From positions 753,380-817,379 of the forward strand of contig NW_006768797.1 in the NCBI RefSeq assembly GCF_000204055.1: 64,000 nucleotides of DNA. Direction: 5' to 3'. Below the pieces are notes generated by a model. That model had not been told where the DNA came from. It was given only the letters and a program-made list of their open reading frames with translations, and made no database searches. Both the position numbers and the translations under genes were made by a program. Origin of the DNA: Melampsora larici-populina 98AG31 (taxonomy: Eukaryota > Basidiomycota > Pucciniomycetes > Pucciniales > Melampsoraceae). This document shows positions 59,920-64,000 of the stretch, piece by piece. Each line of letters begins with the position of its first letter. The stretch's first letter is position 1.

Positions 59920-61282
59920 CAGTGTTTTTTTGTATGTATTATTGTGTTACATGTCAGTATTTGGGTACATGTGTATGTACAGGGCTTACAGAGGTCTATG
60001 CTAATCCCCCTTGAACTTTTCACTTATGAGCACTGCAAAATGTTAGTGAAGAGTCAGCCAGAAATCAGCTGACCCCTCACAGGTCCATTGTTTGATTGGG
60101 TTGCACACACAAATGCACCTAGATGTACCATGGATGGAAGTGGAATATCCATATCCTCATGCCTGCATTTCTGAGCTTCAGGAAATGGGGACAGAGTGGA
60201 TTTTGTAACCCTAAGCATTGTAGGTATCTATAAAGATGAATTTCTATCCACAACTAGCAATAACAAACCCAAAGGTGATAAGTGAGGGTATGGGTGAGAA
60301 TTGCTGATTTGTGCTAGTATCAAGATTAACAACCTGCATAAACACACATAATAGGTGACAGAGTTCACACAAATGATATCAATACAGGAGGTAAAAATAT
60401 GTGAGTGAAGATAATTTTTGTAGGGGAGGAGATAATCTCTGGGAAGGTTTGAGTGTCACAAGATATGAATTTCTAGTGTAGAGGTTTTAACTTCAGAAGT
60501 CAGACCATGAAATCCAAAAAGCCTCTACAATTTTCCAGAGCCTCTCAGCCTAGATAGGTCAGGTGACATCAACTACCAAAAATTCACTTGCATCACAAAT
60601 TGTCTGATACACCAAGACCCTAGGGAGCTCCTATTGAGGTGCATAATGTAAAATGTTTCATTTTCTGATGTTTTCTGTGAATTTCTGTTTATTTCACAGC
60701 ATGCAAACCATGTTAAAAAGTCTTGACAATTGTAACATTGTCAATCCCAAAGATTACAAAGTCCCTTGCTTCTTGCTAGGCCTTGGGAAGGGAGGAGTGA
60801 GGAGCTGTGTCAAGTTTCTATGAATGTGAACTGAAGTAAAGTGTATGTAATGTAGGGTTTTTTAGATTGTGCACCTTGATAGAAGCTCTCTGGATTCCTG
60901 GCACAGTTTTGGTGCAGCAATTCCTAGGTTTTCACAGGCATATAACAACCTGTTATGAAGTTCACATATGTGTAATGTAGTTGTGTCTTCATGCTATCTG
61001 CTAATAAATTTCTTTCCATAATAATGTCCTTATAACCTATTAGCATGAGTTACTTTATATATAGTAAGCACTGTGTCCTTGTGGCAGTTACCCAACAACA
61101 AGTGCACACAGACTGCCTTTGAGGCACAAAGGCAACTTGTGTGTGCTCCTTGCCGAGCGAACCCCACATAGACATGGTGAAGATTGGTCTTCTTAACCTT
61201 TCTTTATTATTCTAACATTTCCATCAAGCTGTGAGATTCAATCTTATCACAACCACTTGGCCTTGTGGAAGTTCCAATAATT
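59920..61282. other. Intergenic DNA between MITEs
   Basis: AT-rich with no supported gene, tRNA or inverted-repeat element. Confidence 0.45.
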
Positions 61283-61288
61283 TAACTA

Positions 61289-61640
61289 CTCAGGTTGTCG
61301 GCGCGCTGATAATTTTGTAGGCGCGCCGAGGCGTGTTTTTTCATGATTTTTTGCGCCGGGCGTGTTTTCTTACAAAAAAAATTGTCAACAACCAAAATGT
61401 TGTTTTTACATTGTCATATATTCTATATTTGTATTGCTGTAGCTATCTACCACCACAAAATTACCTTTTGGAGGTGAGAAAAGCTAAAAAGAGCTGTCTT
61501 CAAAGCTCACAGCAAGGGTCCAAGTCTCCAAAATTGGTGACAGGACATAGAACTCCAAAGATCTGGTGTGTTTTTTGGAAAGGCGCGCCGGCCCCAATTT
61601 TGGGCATTTGTTTGACACCTAGGCGCGCCCACAACCTGAG
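61289..61640. mobile_element. 352-bp MITE with GGCGCGCC subterminal palindromes
   Basis: The ends are CTCAGGTTGTCGGCGCGC at 61289 and an inverse CTCAGGTTGTGGGCGCGC from 61640, flanked by TAACTA on both sides (61283-61288 and 61641-61646). GGCGCGCC occurs near 61321, 61580 and 61622, with a GGCGCGC at the left end. There is no coding sequence. A 6-bp duplication is not diagnostic; a longer diverged 8-bp one cannot be excluded. Confidence 0.8.
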
Positions 61641-61646
61641 TAACTA

Positions 61647-62200
61647 CACTAAAGATGATTGGCACAAGTGGCAAAGAGGCCACAAAGCTTTTCTAAAACC
61701 AATGAATTACTACTAACGCTAAGCCTAGCTCAGACAGACATCAAAAAAACCCCAATCAAAGTAAAATAAGAATCAAAACAGAAAAGAAAAGAACAATCAC
61801 ACTTGTAGAAACTGAACACATGATGATCACAAGCTGTCACGCCTGTGATAGTAAGGTGTAGTAACGTGTAGTAGCCTTAGTCTTACACCCTGTCAATAAA
61901 GTTGACTTTGAACAAAACTCTTCCAGATGAAATGAAAAGGATGAGGATCTATCTCTGCATATGTATATAATGTGCAAGATGATCTGACTGCACACAAATC
62001 CAAGAGATAGTTTGATTTTTTAATTCCTCTATTTCCCTTTCCTCTGAGAAAAAATAATGATGTTGAAATACAGCCGTTCCAAGAATGGTTGATTATTTTT
62101 TCAAAAATTCTCTCTTGTGCAAAACTCATACAATTGGTTTTGTTGAGTTTCTGCTTTTCATGAAACTGGATGATAAGGAAGGAAGAGGATCCTCCAATGA
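61647..62200. other. Intergenic AT-rich DNA
   Basis: No gene or repeat recognised. Confidence 0.45.
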
Positions 62201-62208
62201 AGATCTTG

Positions 62209-62809
62209 TTAGCTTAACAAAGCCCTCTCTGCGCGGCCGCGTCCGCGCCTTCGCAGAGGGGCTTAGGACTAATCGTCGATTTTTGGCTTGAGCACTACAC
62301 TCCTTAAGTGTCTCTAAGGAGTTTTTTGGATTTTCACGCTTCCCTCACAAACAAACTTCACCTGACTCCGCAGGGAAAGTTGTTCTGATAAAAATTCTAC
62401 ATAATCTCGTAGTCAAACATCATGGCCAGTGTGAACGGTGTGGCCAAAAAAGGAGGTTGATGATTCTTACAACACACCTGTAGCAATGATTCAAAAATCG
62501 GGTACGGTGCAAATTCACCCTGTATGCCCCTTTACAAGTGAGACATAAGGCTTGAAAACTCCCTCAAGAACAGCATGGTGGGGTAGTGTTTCTCTCGTGA
62601 GAACAAGATATACACATGTAGAAAATGATCGTGAACAACTTTCCCAGCAGGGCCAAGTGAGGTTGGCTTGTGAGGGAAGCGTAAAAATTCGAAAAACTCC
62701 TTAGAGACACTTAAGGAGTGTAGTGCTCAAGCCAAAAATCGACGATTAGTCCTAAGCCCCTCTGCGAGGGCGCGGACGCGGCCGCGCAGAGAGGGCTTTG
62801 TTAAGCTAG
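62209..62809. mobile_element. 601-bp foldback element with about 147-bp arms and 8-bp duplication
   Basis: The arms 62209-62355 and 62665-62809 are inverted copies differing at a few positions; they begin TAGCTTAACAAAGCCCTCTC and include the GC-rich palindrome GCGCGGCCGCGTCCGCGCC. AGATCTTG flanks both ends (62201-62208 and 62810-62817). A second internal palindrome, CTCCTTAAGTGTCTCTAAGGAG, lies in each arm. The middle has no gene. The 8-bp duplication suggests hAT-type mobilisation. Confidence 0.9.
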
Positions 62810-62817
62810 AGATCTTG

Positions 62818-63145
62818 CGTCCTTGTGACCATTCATCTGTAAATCTTTTGAAATACATCTGTTAAATCCTTTATGATCATTGTTTGGCTTTCATGGATAG
62901 TGGTAAAAACATCCTTTTCACATTGGTTAGTAAGATTTGCCATAGCCAGGCCTTGGCCGACGCGCACATCAGGCCCCAGGGGTGGTCAAGTTTACACTCT
63001 GCCTCTGGGCCGTGGCGGGCATCACAGGACCCGTTACTGCCAAACTCATCGGGTACTCCGTCACGGTGGGACCAAGTGGTGCGATGGTACTGAGCCATTT
63101 CTGAGTCAATTTTCCTTCACAACACCATCTTGACTTCAGTGCATC
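62818..63145. other. Upstream region of the RS-rich gene
   Basis: Short region between the foldback element and the next ATG. It probably contains the promoter and 5' leader. No TATA box stands out. Confidence 0.4.
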
Positions 63146-63966
63146 ATGTCCGAAGCTTCTCGATCTTATCGTTCATCAGGTCATCGTGGCAGGAGCCGAA
63201 GTAGAGACCGATTGAATGATGACTATCGCGCCACCCGACGTCCAAGCAGTCAAGAACGACATCGATCTCATAAACCTGATGGTGATGAAAGACTGAGTCA
63301 TCGATCGAGAGGGCGAGAGGACGAAGATAATTATCGAGAAACGCATTCTAGCTCGCGTCGTAGACCTGACAGTCGAGATAGAGAAGATGATCGAAGGGCT
63401 CATTCCTCACGTCGATCAAGATCACCACCACCATCATCTCGAAGACGTAGATCAAATTCCTATTCCGATTCAGAACGTCGAAAGAGTAAAACTAAAGAAC
63501 ATCATAAAAGTTCGCATTCGAAACATCGACAGAGACATGCTTCTGGATCTTCAGATGATTCATCTTCCAGTGACGACGAAGAAACATCAGATCGAAAAAA
63601 TCGAAAGAAAAAATCGTCACATCGTAGAGATCGAAGTGAGAGTGTTGATAGTAGTAAAGGAAAACACAAGAAGGAATCAAAAGAAGAGAGGAGAGAAAGG
63701 AAAAGACGTAAAAAGGAGAAACGCGAGAAGGTGAGTTGATGTTTCGATGATGTCTTCTTGGAACTTTGTGATCTTTTCCATGTTTTGATTGTTGTCCACG
63801 GTTTATTCATTGTTTACCGTCTATTAAACATCGGAACCTAACTTTTCTTGTAGAAAAAGTTGAAAAAGAACGGAAATTCCAGCAAACATAAAGGTGTAGT
63901 CAATGAGTATGGAAAGTTTGGAATCATTAGTGAAGCTGATATGTTCACAAAAGATCAAGAGTTTAG
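63146..63966 (+). CDS. RS/K-rich nuclear protein, 5' part (gene runs off the window)
   Basis: Exon 1 (63146-63730) starts at an ATG and encodes 195 residues almost wholly of Arg, Ser, Asp, Lys and His in RS, RD and RE patterns (RGRSRSRDR, RRSRSPPPSSRRRR). It then becomes Lys/Glu-rich (EERRERKRRKKEKREK). After a GTGAGT...TAG intron, exon 2 (63854-63966) adds KHKGVVNEYGKFGIISEAD and ends at a GTAATC donor. Its continuation lies beyond the window. RS domains of this kind occur in splicing-related nuclear proteins; the ordered motif in exon 2 looks conserved, but I cannot name its family. Confidence 0.75.
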
Positions 63967-64000
63967 GTAATCATTCTTTTACTCAGATAGATCTGATCTA

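Noticed and set aside
59702..60004. Open frame of 100 codons on the plus strand
   Set aside because: It lies mostly within the 263-bp MITE; its Pro/Gly/Ala-rich content comes from repeated GGGCC motifs.
1..64000. CRISPR arrays, rRNA genes, bacterial-type operons or phage features
   Set aside because: None seen; genes are spliced and promoters are eukaryotic in style.

Overview
The window looks like a transposon-rich fungal chromosome, most likely a basidiomycete and, as an inference from repeat content and gene style, possibly a rust-type Pucciniomycotina. Support comes from many GT-AG introns of about 60-110 bp, conserved single-copy fungal genes (COP9 signalosome subunit 1, Nop14, an ABCC transporter, a Pgc1-like phosphodiesterase) and an intron-bearing tRNA. 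Species assignment is not possible from the sequence alone.

Layout. 1-4402: a broken hAT element (hAT-1), followed by repeat debris to about 6670. 6670-10975: a decayed PIF/Harbinger element (Harbinger-1) bounded by TAA duplications. 11087-11168: tRNA-Gln on the minus strand. 12218-18983: a 19-exon ABCC transporter. 19934-20830: a small basic Ser/Pro-rich protein. 23647-25242: a GDPD phosphodiesterase. 26076-37709: a tyrosine-recombinase retrotransposon (Ngaro/PAT-like) with split direct repeats A1 - gag - RT/RNase H - recombinase - B1A2 - B2. It has been invaded twice, by a 1390-bp TA-flanked DNA element inside A1 and by a complete hAT element (hAT-2, 31940-36222) inside the recombinase gene. 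38453-40231: CSN1. 40923-44249: NOP14. 45481-50114: a second, apparently intact Harbinger element with 86-bp inverted repeats. 52275-57151: a gene for a giant disordered Ser/Pro-rich protein. 57152-63145: gene-poor DNA with at least four short inverted-repeat elements. 63146 to the right edge: the 5' part of an RS-rich protein gene.

The host genes are unrelated housekeeping or transport functions: ubiquitin-pathway control (CSN1), small-subunit ribosome assembly (NOP14), lipid turnover (GDPD) and organic-anion or xenobiotic transport (ABCC). They sit as islands between mobile elements and show no sign of working as a cluster.

The most notable signals are these. (1) All seven premature stops seen in the decayed element genes are TGA preceded by T, as expected from TCG to TTG change at T-CGA arginine codons. 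(2) The Ngaro-like retroelement has a complete split-repeat architecture, and its A2 repeat preserves the empty site for the insertion in A1. (3) A 511-codon open frame overlaps the whole gag in the +1 frame and starts at a better-context ATG 10 nt downstream. (4) A potentially autonomous Harbinger element is present. (5) Several MITE-like elements each carry their own short GC-rich palindromic subterminal motif. All identifications are from reading the sequence; no database search was run.
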